Assembly (NCBI RefSeq): GCF_039555335.1
Contig: NC_092628.1
Coordinates: forward strand, 76,386,713-76,450,712
Origin: Amphiura filiformis
Lineage: Eukaryota > Echinodermata > Ophiuroidea > Amphilepidida > Amphiuridae
Direction of reading: 5' to 3'
Length of the DNA: 64,000 bases
The notes below the pieces were generated by a model. That model saw only the letters and a program-made list of their open reading frames with translations, ran no database searches and was not told where the DNA came from. The translations under genes and the position numbers were made by a program. Of the stretch, positions 30,781-42,320 are shown one piece after another (position 1 is the first letter of the stretch; each line of letters begins with the position of its first letter).

Positions 30781-33640
30781 TTTACTGAGATATTGACTTG
30801 GGAAAAAAATGACCGAAATCAATATAGATGCTATATATTTGGGTTATCCAGGGTTGTCAAAACCCGAACAAATCAAATCAAATAATAAAAAAAGCAGAAT
30901 TGTGTTCTTGAGATATTGGGGAAGAAAGATGGAATCAGCTTGTTCTACACTTGTAAATATCCAAGGTTACAGCAAACACATATCTGTATACCGCACAGCC
31001 ATATTTCAGACAGTATTGTGAAACACAATTTGTTGACCATACACGCTGGTGGGTATGCTTAGCCTATATTACACCCTTGCCAAGTTTAATATTTTAGTGT
31101 TTTGATCTTGGACTATTACTTATGGAAGGTGCACTCTATCTCTATAGAGGTTTATGCTATAGAATAGGAAACATATGTGGGTGTGTGTGTGGGGGAGGGG
31201 TGGTTGAGTGTGTGTGCATATACATGTATGTGGTTGTGTGGATTCGTTAAATTAATGTATCACAAAGTAAAGGGGTGTATGTGACGGTGACCAGCTTCAT
31301 GTACTGTTCAAATGATGACAGGAAAATTGTCATACATGAATTGTCTGTTGTACATGGCCTAGCAAGCAAATAGCACAGGAAGGAAAAATACACCGTGCAA
31401 TGTTGGCCTATCTTTTATAAGCAAGGCACACAAATTCTTGTGAGCCCATTTTTTTAGGCATCCTCAATCCATCTTTCATGTCAATATAGAAAATAAAAAT
31501 TACATGCGCCACTGGAGTTTTTCCTTGGGTATGGGCTGAATATCACAACATTTCGCATGTACAGACAAAATTTTACCTGCACAGAATTAATATTACATGC
31601 ATCTGTGCATGTAAAGCCCTTCTAAATTGAATCCTGGTCCTAACTTTTTGGTAAAATAGGTAATTCTAGGCCTAGCTCGAACACTTAGTATGTTTGTAGT
31701 TCTGTGATAAACACACACGCATATATAGCGTAGCATTTATATGTGCTCCAGAAGATAGAATGCACACGCCTTACACATGCGTAAGGCTCAGTATGCAACA
31801 TGGACAGGTACATTGAGCTTGGGCAAGAATTATCTAGTTAACCTATAGTCAAATGCTCTAGTGATAGTGATCTAGATGAAGATATCTAGGTTAGGAATAA
31901 GATTTATTATTAATTCATACCATATTAAATATTTAAGGAAAGATGTCACAGGATTTTGCTCCCATTTTATATAATCTATGGTTTGGAATTCATGGATGGA
32001 TTATTTCAAGCTGCAAACAAGACAACGCGGACACTCATTTTACCTGATGTGGACAATTTTGCAAAAAAATGTAGCTAAGAAAAATATTTGTATTTTAGTT
32101 TAACTCAGTTATTGTCATATAGGGTAGATTGTTAGTAAATTTTGTATGGAATAATTAGCTTTTGTATGATCTTGTTAAAAGCATCTTATTTCCATATATT
32201 TGTGTACAAGGTATTAGAAAAATAGGTGTACATAAAATTTATATTTGTTATTAAGTTATTGTTGTTTATTGTTTTAGCGAATATGCAAATTAATACACCA
32301 AATACTATATGTGTGTGAAGGAATTTGAAATGCAGTGTCCTAGCTTTGCATTTCTTGGATTTCTATTATTACTAATCCAGGGTATTAGATAGCAATATGT
32401 GATGTGATATTTTGATAAGTGGTGTAAACTCTAGAGACTAGATCGAGTCATCAAGACACAGATGTTTATAATGTGTACTATGCACAGTGAATTTTCACTT
32501 ACAACATGCAAATCCATTTATAATAATACAAGTACATTTATAATATGTTCATATAATTTTAAAAAATAAATTATAATTTCAAGCCATTCATGCAGTCGGA
32601 ATAAGTCATCAATTAAAAATAGTCGTGGACAAACAGACACATACATGGTAAAATGTACATGCACAGACATGATACATGTTATCAGTTGATCTAAACCATT
32701 TTATTTCAAGCATTTTATCATTCATTAATAGGAATATAATTTTGGAAGTCTGGTCCCCTGGTAAAACTTCCGCCATTCTTACTAATATAATAATGTAATT
32801 AATAGTTATCTTCAGTAGATAGTTTATAGCTCTGAGCATCTGTGTGATTCACATGCTTAAATAGTGGTATGTTATGAAAGTTAACATCCTTGCAAATTAA
32901 TGCTATAATGCTTTATAAATAACTATGTATAGACTAACTAAATGTTATGGATATTGAAACTTGGTGTCCAGATTATTTTGTTCTGGATTCAGTTTTGAGT
33001 TTTGACTCAATTCATTTAAAAAAGAAAAGAGGGTTCTTACAGTTAGAAAAGTTCTCAAGGTGCTAATTTAGAGATGTACATGAATTGTGCATTATTATTT
33101 TTGGAGACTCTTGACTGGATACGGGATAAAAACACAATTTTGATATTTTACAGGAAAAATATAGAGCATGTTAAAGGGGATGGGACCAAAGCCCATTAAA
33201 GTAAGATATTTGTTAAAGTGCAACCTCTATTGAATGTTTTCAAGTATGGTTATCATGTAAGGTAAAGTTGTAATTAATTATCAGCATTTAGAATTAATTA
33301 TTTTACAGTATTAAAATATTAACAAGTGCAATACATGAATTGGTCTGATCCAATTTATATTTTTACTTCAATATTTCGTATATTCCCACTTTATTTCTAT
33401 GGCTGAAAATATTTCTGTGGTTGAAATGTGCAAGATAGAAAGCTTTTTTTGTGATAATAATTAATATAGTATTTTTTATTATCTCAACAAAACAAATTGG
33501 ATACAAATATGATCGATCACCTCCCCAATATAATTAAGTATTTTTAAGATTTTTTTTATTTTGATGTTATGATTGTGAAATCTTTTCATCTCGGATTGAA
33601 ATAAAGTTATCCATTAGAGGAATCATATTTGTGTCAATAC
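30781..33640. other. Gene-free AT-rich stretch
   Basis: Contains a GT-rich patch near 31177-31235 and otherwise unremarkable sequence. No supported exon or transposon border. Confidence 0.4.
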
Positions 33641-34085
33641 CAGTGATGCCAACGCCGCGCCTTAGGCGCACAATTGGGCTACTTGGCGATCACTTGCCGC
33701 TACTCAAAAATGCATGCCGCTACTTGTCTAAAATTGGGCTACTTTTGCCAGTCTCAGGCCGCGGCGCTAATTTGATGTATTTTCCTTTCAATTTAGCCGA
33801 TTTATAAAGGTTTTGAGTCTTTGAAGCTCCAACTTGAAATTACAATGGGTTTTGTGACCATTTATTGATCGGTCAGTAACTTCCCAGTAAGTACCGGAAG
33901 TTTCAAAGTCAAGTGCTTTTCCGCCCAATTGGGTGTTTTGCGTTATAAATTCGGGTAAATCCGCCCAAATATCCGGTATTGGGCACTTTTTGGAAGCTTA
34001 AAAATTGGGCTACTTGAGAATCCTTTACCGCGGCCTGGCGAGTCAATGCGCCGCGCCTTGACGCTGAAAAGTTTTGGCAACACTG
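33641..34085. mobile_element. hAT-like non-autonomous element with exact 8-bp target duplication
   Basis: Starts CAGTGATGCCAACGCCGCGC and ends TTTTGGCAACACTG, with inverted repeats of about 12 bp. Flanked by GTCAATAC at 33633-33640 and again at 34086-34093. An 8-bp duplication plus CAGTG termini is the hAT superfamily pattern. The interior repeats ATTGGGCTACTT and is much richer in CG than the flanks. No transposase. Confidence 0.85.
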
Positions 34086-34590
34086 GTCAATACATGTATT
34101 TCTATCATTTGTCAGATTTTGCATTTAATCACACCATATCAAGATGTGTTAAAACTTGGTACCTAAATTTGTTTTTCTTACTTAATTTTTGATGTACAGT
34201 ATTAATATAAATAAGTATGTTTATTATGGCGCTGACCGCAGATATTTATAACAAGTAATTATAGTGCTAGCACTTTGTGCAACTAACTGGTATTTTTGTA
34301 ACAACCCAAATTATGTATATGGTACAGGTTGTAATTGTTTTTAAAATGTAAGTAGTTCAGCAAAAAAATTCCTTTAAAAAAGGAATGGGCGCCCAATGGG
34401 AACTTTGGTGTGATGTGCTGAAATGTAACCATTTGGATAAAAGTGTCTTCTTTAAACCAAGAGGATTGGTTTCAAATAGAAAGAATAAAGCTTAGGTTAT
34501 CATCAGTTTGGTTACTATTGTTTAATGGCAGTGGTATATCATGATAGGGGGTGGAGCAGAATTGTTCCAATGCCAGAAGATGTGGTTTAA

Positions 34591-34774
34591 CCCCTGAGCA
34601 CTACCTGCTGATCTAACATTGCCTCTGATTGGTCAATTACATAATATCTTCATTTTAATCACCAATCAGAATGGAACTTTTTTGCATGGTGAAATTATTT
34701 TAACAATGTTGCTGATTGGTCCAATTGATAATGGAAACTTCTTTTTGGCCAATCGGCAGGTAGTTCTCATGGGG
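34591..34774. mobile_element. piggyBac-like MITE with TTAA flanks, copy 2
   Basis: Flanked on both sides by TTAA (34587-34590, 34775-34778). The ends CCCCTGAGCACTACCTGC and GCAGGTAGTTCTCATGGGG are inverted. TTAA duplication with CCC/GGG tips is the piggyBac pattern. Several CTGATTGG/CCAATCAG pairs inside. Confidence 0.8.
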
Positions 34775-35072
34775 TTAAGATTGATATTGTGCAAATTATA
34801 TAACAAGCTTATTCAAAAATGAATCAAATTTGACATTAATCATAAATTTAGAACAATGTTGCAGCTCATTAGGATATTTTAGAAAATGGAAAGTTGGAAC
34901 ACGAGTCCCAACTATTTCAACTCAAGATTTGTAAAAATAATATTTAGATTTTGTATTTTTTGTAATACTTTGTGGTCATAATGTTTGCATTAAAACAGTA
35001 TCATGTACATAATGTTATGCATGGTCAAAACTATTCATGGTTTTCATTGTTCATATATTTTCTCATGTCTAA

Positions 35073-35275
35073 TACTGTAAAAACTTGATAGTTAGCATAT
35101 GTGCTTAATATAGAGTGCTTTTAAAACATGCAAACATGAAGAGCCCCATCCACGAAAGTGTAAAGGGTTTTGAGCAAATCATCAATACACATAAGTTGTA
35201 TACGAACAAGTAAACCTGCAAATGCGTGTCTCAACCCCATTAGCTCAGTTGGTAAAGTGCTGGTAGTGGTAGAAA
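35073..35275. mobile_element. MITE family C, copy 1 (right end missing)
   Basis: Begins ACTGTAAAAACTTGATAGTT and shares CATGCAAACATGAAG and GTGTAAAGGGTTTTGA with the complete copy at 44149-44436. Ends in a tRNA-A-box-like TTAGCTCAGTTGGTAAAGTG, after which the right terminal repeat is absent. Confidence 0.6.
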
Positions 35276-35431
35276 TAAGAACACTAGATACATGTATGCA
35301 TGTGAGATGCAAGAAAGAAAACTTTGAATATATGTACAAGATAGACCAAAATGTAATTGCTCTGTGGAAAAGTAGAGCTTGCAAATTTGATTTTTCAATA
35401 TTAATTAAAATGTAGTAAAAAATATAGAAAT

Positions 35432-35590
35432 TAAGCACTAAATAGGCAAGAATTATTTGGTTTTTGTAACTGCAGGCGCAAGCCAGTAAAGCGCCAAATT
35501 ATGCCTGCTTTTAAATTCACAAAAGCATGGATCTCAGTCACACAATACGCTAAGCGCAGTTTACGTAGGTAAACCTGGACCTGGCTACAA
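35432..35590. repeat. Dispersed repeat shared with 36735-36870
   Basis: Shares ATAGGCAAGAATTATT, TTGTAACTGCA, AAATTCACAAAAG and AGTCACACAAT with the second copy. A shorter relative begins near 37118. Class unknown. Confidence 0.5.
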
Positions 35591-36734
35591 AATCTAACTC
35601 TCCTGGCTAGTCAAACTTTGGTTGAGACATTCACCTTCCACTTGTGTTGAGGTTTAAGTTTGAATACATGTACATGTATGATCAATGTTAAATATTATCA
35701 GGAAATGTTCTTCACATTATTTGTATCATTTCGATTTGGAGGTTTTTGTTTCATGTAGTTGTGTCTAAAAAAAATTTTCTTTTGACTATAAGCTTTGATC
35801 TAATCCCTCACAGATGGAGGATTATGTTTAATATCACAATTGGGTCTTATTGGAGTATTGTAAGTATTAGTGGCATGTGATCAAGCTAGACATTTATCAC
35901 AGATATTTGGAAGGACATAATCATGGTAATCAACTAACAAATTTGATAGCATTTTTGCATGACAAATTTGGGTTCATAAAGAGTTTTTGATTTAAAAAGA
36001 TAGATTTTTAGTCTACCTCAAGTCCTCAACCTTTTATTGTCATAGTAATCATGCACGTTGCATGAACATTATTGTATCACCAAGAGGAAGCGGTTCATAA
36101 TACTTCTGGTATCACTTTGGAATGTTATTTCATGTAAATTTGGTTTTGCTTCCTCAACTGTTGGCTTTGTCAAGGCAGTAGATTGACCCTTTGCACAGAT
36201 CAGGCATCTTGCAACCAAAAAGAGAATCTCCATGCAAATGCATGCACAAAATGTGCATTTTTGTTTTTGTATTTCTAGGAAAATGCAAAAAGGCTTTGGC
36301 TATGTGGTAGTCATTTTTGCAATAATTTGGTAATTTCTTACTGAAAGGTATATCATATTGCATATAGGTATCAAAGGTCATGATAGGGTCAAAAGGGGTC
36401 ATCCTATCAAAATGGTCATTGAAGTGACCCACTCTCATTCCCAGTGGATGTATTTCTGGATGCAGTATGACACCAGGGTATGTGATGACACAATATCATT
36501 CGTATTCATTGACCATCATGCAGAGGTCATAAGGGATTATTTTATGTGATGGTTTAAAATGGCTAGAGACGGACGGGACAGCTGGAGGAGGAGATTTACA
36601 GCCTCATTTTTTTTTAATAGAAAAGAGGATGCTCCATTTCGTATAAAGAAAGGATAAGACATCAATCAAGTGCTTTATACTTCATTACACTGGTGCAAGT
36701 AGTAAGTTACTGCATTCCAAATGATGTATGATCA

Positions 36735-36870
36735 GCTCGTAATAGGCGAGAATTATTCAGTTTTTATTACTGCACGAATCAATAAAGTCCCAACTTACAC
36801 CCGCATAAATTCACAAAAGTGTGTGGCAGTCACACAATTCACAAAAGGCACTTGGCATAGGTCATCTATA
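36735..36870. repeat. Dispersed repeat, second copy
   Basis: Reads ATAGGCGAGAATTATTCAG, TTTTTATTACTGCA, AAATTCACAAAAG and AGTCACACAATTCAC in the same order as 35432-35590. Confidence 0.5.
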
Positions 36871-37315
36871 TCAATCCATGATGTTACGAGTCCTGTCTAT
36901 TGCGAGCTGATCAGAGTATAGTAACACAGTTTATCAATTTAGAGCATCGAAATGAGTTTGATGTAATCACATTCCCAATGTTAAGACTTGTTTTCACAGT
37001 CATATATTACACTGTGCTAGCTGGACTTTGTAAAAACCAATTAGTTGGTTATTTTGAATGTGGACAGTTTGTATTTAAATAGTAACATAAAATCTGTGTT
37101 TTGGACCAGCTTCAAATAGGCAAGCATTGGACATTGATTCAGGCAAGTGTAGGTACATAATTGCAACAGATGCATTAGGTGCAGAATGCTTGGTGTAACA
37201 GTCTAACAGACATGCACGTAAGTCTCTGCTTATAATGTTGTAACTTAAGAAATGTAGTAACTAGCAAGGTAGTAATGTTTCTTGAAACAGATTCATCAGG
37301 ATCGTTCATAGTTCA

Positions 37316-37512
37316 TAAGATTGATAAAGGTTCTTTTTCAGATCCAATAAAATGATACTACTCACTCAGAAATATTTCAATTCCTATCAGGAATCTTGTT
37401 CACTCTGGTACTGGTGTTTCTAGATGTTTTTAGCACCGGCAACACTTCTGTCTGGTTTTGATGACGTCACCAAACTTTCTTGTTGCCGAGTATTTATGAC
37501 CTGGTCATAAAT
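37316..37512. repeat. Left terminal inverted repeat of the Penelope-like element
   Basis: Reverse complement of 38951-39147 over 197 bp with about one mismatch seen by eye (a T/C near 37449). Its inner tip TTTATGACCTGGTCATAAAT is itself a palindrome. Confidence 0.85.
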
Positions 37513-38280
37513 ACTGAGATTGTCCCCCACATCTATGGTAGTCCAAAAATCCACAAGAAGGACACGCCTCTCCGTCCCATAGTAGATTACACAGGCTCCA
37601 TTGGATATAATGTATCCCGCTCGCTGGCTGACACCTTAAGTCCAATTGTTGGTACAACCAGCCACCACATGCTCAACTCTAAACAGGTGGCTGAGGACTT
37701 AGGTGAAATAACCATCAGAGAGGATGAGTGCCTCATTTCACACGACGTGGTGTCGTTATTCACCAATACCCCCATTGAGTTGACGTTAGATATTATCTGC
37801 CGCAAGCTAGAACAAGATCCTAACCTCGGCCAAAGGACATTGCTTACCGTCAATGATCTCATGGAGTTGGTGAACTTCATTTTGACCACAACGTACTTCA
37901 CGTTGAAAGGAATAATCTACAAACAGAAGAAAGGCATGGCGATGGGTAGTCCACTCAGCCCGATAGCAGTAGACCTTTTCATGGAGTGGCTTGAGGAAGA
38001 AGCGATTACCACAGCCCCGCTCAACTGCAAACCGTCCCTTTGGAAGAGATACGTCGACGATGTGCTAGAGGTCATTAAGCGTGGCGAGGCAGAGAACTTG
38101 GCGCAACATCTCAACCAAGTTGACCCGACGGGTAGCATCAAGTTTACTTATGAGGAAGAGTCCAACAGTAGCTTGCCTTTCTTGTATTTATCGCAAACCA
38201 ACTCATACCGATCAATACTTGCAATTCAATTCTCAGCACCCACTACATCAGAAGCTAGGCGTTGTAAAAACTCTGCTTGA
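37480..38280 (+). pseudogene. Penelope-like reverse transcriptase fragment
   Basis: Recognisable from about 37530: IYGSPKIHKKDTPLRPIVDY, then FTNTPIELTLDII, the AMGSPLSPIAVDLFMEWLEE motif and the catalytic RYVDDV. These are the fingers and palm blocks of the Penelope reverse transcriptase, which copies element RNA at the target. The N-terminal domain is missing because the frame begins inside the left inverted repeat. After NSSLPFL (about 38185) the frame is lost; the reading continues one frame over. Confidence 0.88.
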
Positions 38281-39043
38281 TAGAAAGGACACCATTGTGA
38301 CTGAGACGGAAGACCGGAAAAATGAGGAGTTGCACATAAAACAAGCCCTCGCTAGATGCGGTTACCCTGAGTGGTCCATTAACAAAGTTAAAGCGGACAA
38401 AGAGCATCCGAAACCCAAGAAAAAGCCCCCCAAAGACAGCAAGGAGAGGAGTAAAGGTCTTGTGGTCGTCCCATACGTGGAGGGACTCTCCGAGAGGGTT
38501 TCCAGAGTTTTTAAGAAACATGGCCTTTCCACCAGTATGAAACCCCACCGCACTATACGTAACATGTTAGTTCACCCGAAAGACAAGCGCGACGCATTAC
38601 AATCAGCAGAAGTGATCTACGAGATACCCTGTCAGAACTGCCCCAAAACTTACATCGGGGAAACAGGCCGCTTATTTGAGACAAGATTAACAGAACACAA
38701 GTCAGAAAGCGAAAAAGTAAGCGCCAAAAGCTTCACCCGGTCACAATGAAAAGCATCCGCTTCAGAAATTCACAAATCTGCCATTGCCGAACATGTTGCC
38801 AACCAAAACCACGTAATTGGGTGGGAGGAGGCTCAGGTTATTGATCAAGAATCTGACAAAACTACATGCTGGCTAAAGGAAGCAATCTGGATCAAGAGTA
38901 GAGGAAAAGACACTATGAATAAAGACGAGGGGGCCTACCGACTGGACAAAATTTATGACCAGGTCATAAATACTCGGCAACAAGAAAGTTTGGTGACGTC
39001 ATCAAAACCAGACGGAAGTGTTGCCGGTGCTAAAAACATCTAG
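38191..39043 (+). pseudogene. Penelope-like C-terminal part with GIY-YIG endonuclease region
   Basis: Continues in the +1 frame as CIYRKPTHTDQYLQFNSQHP, a basic linker (KPKKKPPKDSKERSKG), and then the GIY-YIG nuclease start IYEIPCQNCPKTYIGETGR. A TGA at 38747-38749 interrupts it. The same frame then resumes with AIAEHVANQNHVIGWEEA and AIWIKSRGKDTMNKDEGAYR and ends at TAG 39041-39043, inside the right inverted repeat. About ten or more residues usual between LPFL and YRKPTHTD seem deleted. The nuclease is thought to nick the target in this family. Confidence 0.85.
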
Positions 39044-39147
39044 AAACACCAGTACCAGAGTGAACAAGATTCCTGATAGGAATTGAAATATTTCTGAGTG
39101 AGTAGTATCATTTTATTGGATCTGAAAAAGAACCTTTATCAATCTTA
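38951..39147. repeat. Right terminal inverted repeat of the Penelope-like element
   Basis: Mirror of 37316-37512. It includes the last codons of the open frame and an AATATTTCTGAGTGAGTAG block. The left arm is therefore an inverted copy of the element's own 3' end. Confidence 0.85.
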
Positions 39148-39524
39148 GGTAGTAATGTTCTTTAAGCTATCCAGTAGGCCTATACACTCTAATGCTTTCT
39201 TGGCTTTCTTCATCAGTAGTATTCTTCAGAAGTGTGCTATCTACATTTCTATGCTGCTTCATTGCATTTACATATGTCATGTAATGTATCACAGCTTTAC
39301 ACTGCAAGTAGTAAACACATAGCTGAATTAACATGTATTTTACAGGTACTTGAAATGTATTCTTGTATAGATGTATCCATATCAAAATGATTGCAACCCA
39401 CAAGTTTCCATTGTGGAGAAACTTACTTTCAAACAACATTGAATGTGCATCATGGAATAACCTGACTCTATTGTGAGTCTTTTCATCACATGAATCTTTT
39501 TATGTTTCGGGTGGATCATATATT

Positions 39525-39708
39525 GGGTTATTCCAGTTGAAATTCATACACCCCCTATGGAAGACATGATGCTGATTATTCGATACAGGGGGTGTGCATT
39601 TCAAATGGGGTTACCTGAATGGATGATTTGAAATCTACACCAATGGTGTGGGAGATTAAGGTCATGTCTTCCATAGGGGGTGTATAGATTTCACCTGGAA
39701 TTAGCCCA
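39525..39708. mobile_element. MITE family A, copy 3
   Basis: TTATTCCAGTTGAAATTCAT on the left and ATTTCACCTGGAATTAG on the right are inverted. Shares TTTCAAATGGGGTTACCTGA and GGGAGATTAAGGTCATGTCT with copy 1. Confidence 0.8.
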
Positions 39709-41180
39709 TTAAGTGTCAGTCTTTATCAAAACGAAAGTTTGAAACTGATGGGCTTCAAATCATTTTGATACCTGTTGTACATTTATATTTTCACCAACCC
39801 ATTCTGTGTGTAGCAGTTTTTCAAACTATTCTACCAATGGGTTTGGGCTATTCAACTCCATTTCAAGTCTCTCTGCAAAATCATGTCCACAGTAGATCTT
39901 ATGATTGCTTAGCAGTGAACACCATTTTTGTTTTGTTGCATTTAATTTTTGTTCTGAAATATTTTGATATGATTTATGTTGTTTTGCTAAGTTTTGTATG
40001 ATATGATTTGTTCCTTGCAGTGTTACGAATCCCAGTATGGGCAGAATAGGGAGGCACAGTGAGTAGATGTAGCTAAAATACATTACTAATAACCATCTAT
40101 AACATCCATAACTGACATCTCATGTTACTGACATCACATCTTTTGTCACTTGTACGTCTTTTTCCTAAATCATTATTTTAAGTGATGAGAACCGTACAAT
40201 AATAGAGGTTATCCACTTTACTCATGTGTGACTTCTAACAAAAGGCGCTGATTCCCGTAGTATTCCTTATTCAAAACAATTCAATGCATGACCTCGGAGT
40301 TACCTGCATGACTCTTGGCGGCTATTTTGAAACAGTCATGGTTGCACATGCAGGTACTTCTTTTGAAAGTCCTAAACAAGGTATAGCAGTCGTTGATAGG
40401 ATATGCAGCTTATAGAACACGGATAACCTCTATTGTCCAAGTCATTTTGGGCATCATGACATTTCAATGATATCATAGAAATAGAATTTTACAAAGGTTT
40501 ATGTGCAATGCCAATATGGCTTTAATATGCCTATCAAGTATAAACCCATTGGCTTCTAGTACTATGGGCCAAGTTATCTTAAATGTTGGTTTGAAGACTA
40601 GAATTTGTTTCTGCAGTATCCAAAATCCAATGACATAAAAATGATGTCAGAAAGACCAAAAAGGCCATCTCAATTCAATAATTCAATAGTTCTAATGGAT
40701 TATGGTGACTTCTGTTCATTTTTTTAAATTACAATTATATTTGTTCAGTGTACATGTAGTAGCCACAAATTCCGCAAAAGGATAGTGCTTCTGTTTTCCC
40801 ATGATATCTTGCAGGATCTGGTACATGCTGCCAATTGGTGTCATCATTTGTATTGAACTATGGAATTTGTTTGGACTTTCATAATTATGTTTGTTTTAGA
40901 TAAAACAGGAAGCATAGTTGGTCTACCTAAGTTGACCCTGTATTACAAGTATTAAATATGATACGGTGGATTATTTTAGAATTCATATTTGTTATATTGT
41001 AATGTCTTTGGGAGTCCTTATGTAACAGCATTTTCTGTGCAAACTGTAGTTGGGTAAAAGTTTCTTCACAAAGCTAAACTTTTATATGTCAAAAACATAG
41101 CAATTCAGGATAATATTAATAAAAATACGATAGAAATAAACATTGCAGGCAATCTTATAGATGGTGCTTATACAGTTTTG
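39709..41180. other. Intergenic, no recognised gene
   Basis: One short exon-like block at 40021-40058 has a strong acceptor (TTCCTTGCAG) and a GTGAGT donor. Without a partner exon it is not annotated as a gene. Confidence 0.35.
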
Positions 41181-41464
41181 AATTGAATACCTAAGTGGAA
41201 GAAGGCCCCAACTCCAATTTTTTTGCAAAAATGAGTTAGACCCAGCATTTTATTGCCAGCAGACTGTTCTTCCTTGTGTGTGAAAGATGAGCCAAAATCA
41301 ACTCTCTAAATAGTCTTCATGGTTTTCATGGAAGAAAGGCCTAACTCCATGGGGTTGGGCCCATCTTCCACAAATATTGGGTTAAAGAGGAATTTTGTTC
41401 ATCCATGAAATCTGCTTTTCACTTCAATATAAACTTTCTTGCTAACAACATATTACATGCTTCT

Positions 41465-42320
41465 ACTTTTTTTTTTTATTATTTATTATCTTTACCCAGG
41501 GTATACCCGAATCAGCTTAAAGCTGTTCTAACCGAGGCCCTGCAATATACAATTAAGTTACAACAATATTAAAAGACACTCTTATAAAATATAGTAATTA
41601 TACATAAAAACACATGATTTAGATATATATACAAACAATTATGGCACGTAATTTCATATAATCATAGGTATATACAACTTTTAAAAACATTAAATCAAGC
41701 GAATATGCAATCTACTTCAGATGGCTGCTTTTATACATTGTCTTAAACGACTGAACATTGACAGCATTTCTAGTAGGCGGGTCAATATTATTCCACAACT
41801 TAACGCCACTATAGCTGAACGAAAATTTAAAAGACTCGATGTCAGTACCATGAACAATGGGTGGAAGAGCTAGCAAATCAGCTGCAGCTTGCCTCGTAAC
41901 ACGATCGTGATTGTCACGCACATAATTAAACATATTATTTAAATACTGTGGAGCAAGACCATTAAGACATTTATAAATCATTAGAGCTTTGAAATAATCA
42001 TCACGATCTGATAGCCGTGACCACCTTAGCTCTTGAAACATATAATTAGATGGAGTGTAGTAATTAACACCTAAGATCACTTTCAAGCATCGCTTTTGTA
42101 TTACATCAAGTCTATGACAATCTTCTTTAAAACGACCATACCATGCTAAGCTACAATAATCAAAGTGAGGTTGAACCATACTTTTATAAAGAACATTTAA
42201 AGTATCAACATTAAGATATGGTTTAACACGACGTAACAAAGCAAGTTTACAAAAAACATTTCGAACAACATTATTAACTTGCTTATGCCATTTTAATTGA
42301 TTATCAATTACAACACCCTA
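41465..42320 (-). mobile_element. 5'-truncated LINE (jockey/CR1-like)
   Basis: Minus-strand 3' end of a non-LTR retrotransposon: coding tail, about 245 bases of 3' UTR containing TACCCTGGGTAAAGATAATA, and an A-rich tail (plus-strand T run at 41468-41478). Truncation at the 5' end is usual for target-primed reverse transcription. No clear target duplication was found. Confidence 0.75.
41712..42317 (-). pseudogene. LINE ORF2 C-terminal fragment
   Basis: Reads GVVIDNQLKWHKQVNNVVRN, then VLYKSMVQPHFDYCSLAWYG, LDVIQKRCLKVILGV, and a C-terminal KLWNNIDPPTRNAVNVQSFK. This region follows the reverse transcriptase palm in jockey/CR1-like LINEs. The frame is open for about 200 codons, then meets TAG at 42320-42318 where the truncation begins. 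No intact reverse transcriptase core is present. Confidence 0.85.

Larger units (their letters stand above)
37280..39146 (+). mobile_element. Penelope-like retroelement, truncated and broken
   Basis: Bounded by a 13-bp duplication AGGTAGTAATGTT at 37267-37279 and 39147-39159. Two 197-bp inverted repeats (37316-37512 and 38951-39147) are nearly identical. Between them lie the C-terminal part of a Penelope-type reverse transcriptase and a GIY-YIG endonuclease region on the plus strand. The coding part is 5' truncated, frameshifted near 38190 and interrupted by TGA at 38747-38749, so this copy cannot be active. The near identity of the two arms suggests a fairly recent insertion. Confidence 0.88.

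Noticed and set aside
37587..38565. Minus-strand frames of 67-104 codons under the Penelope-like element
   Set aside because: Antisense shadows of the reverse transcriptase and endonuclease coding sequence.
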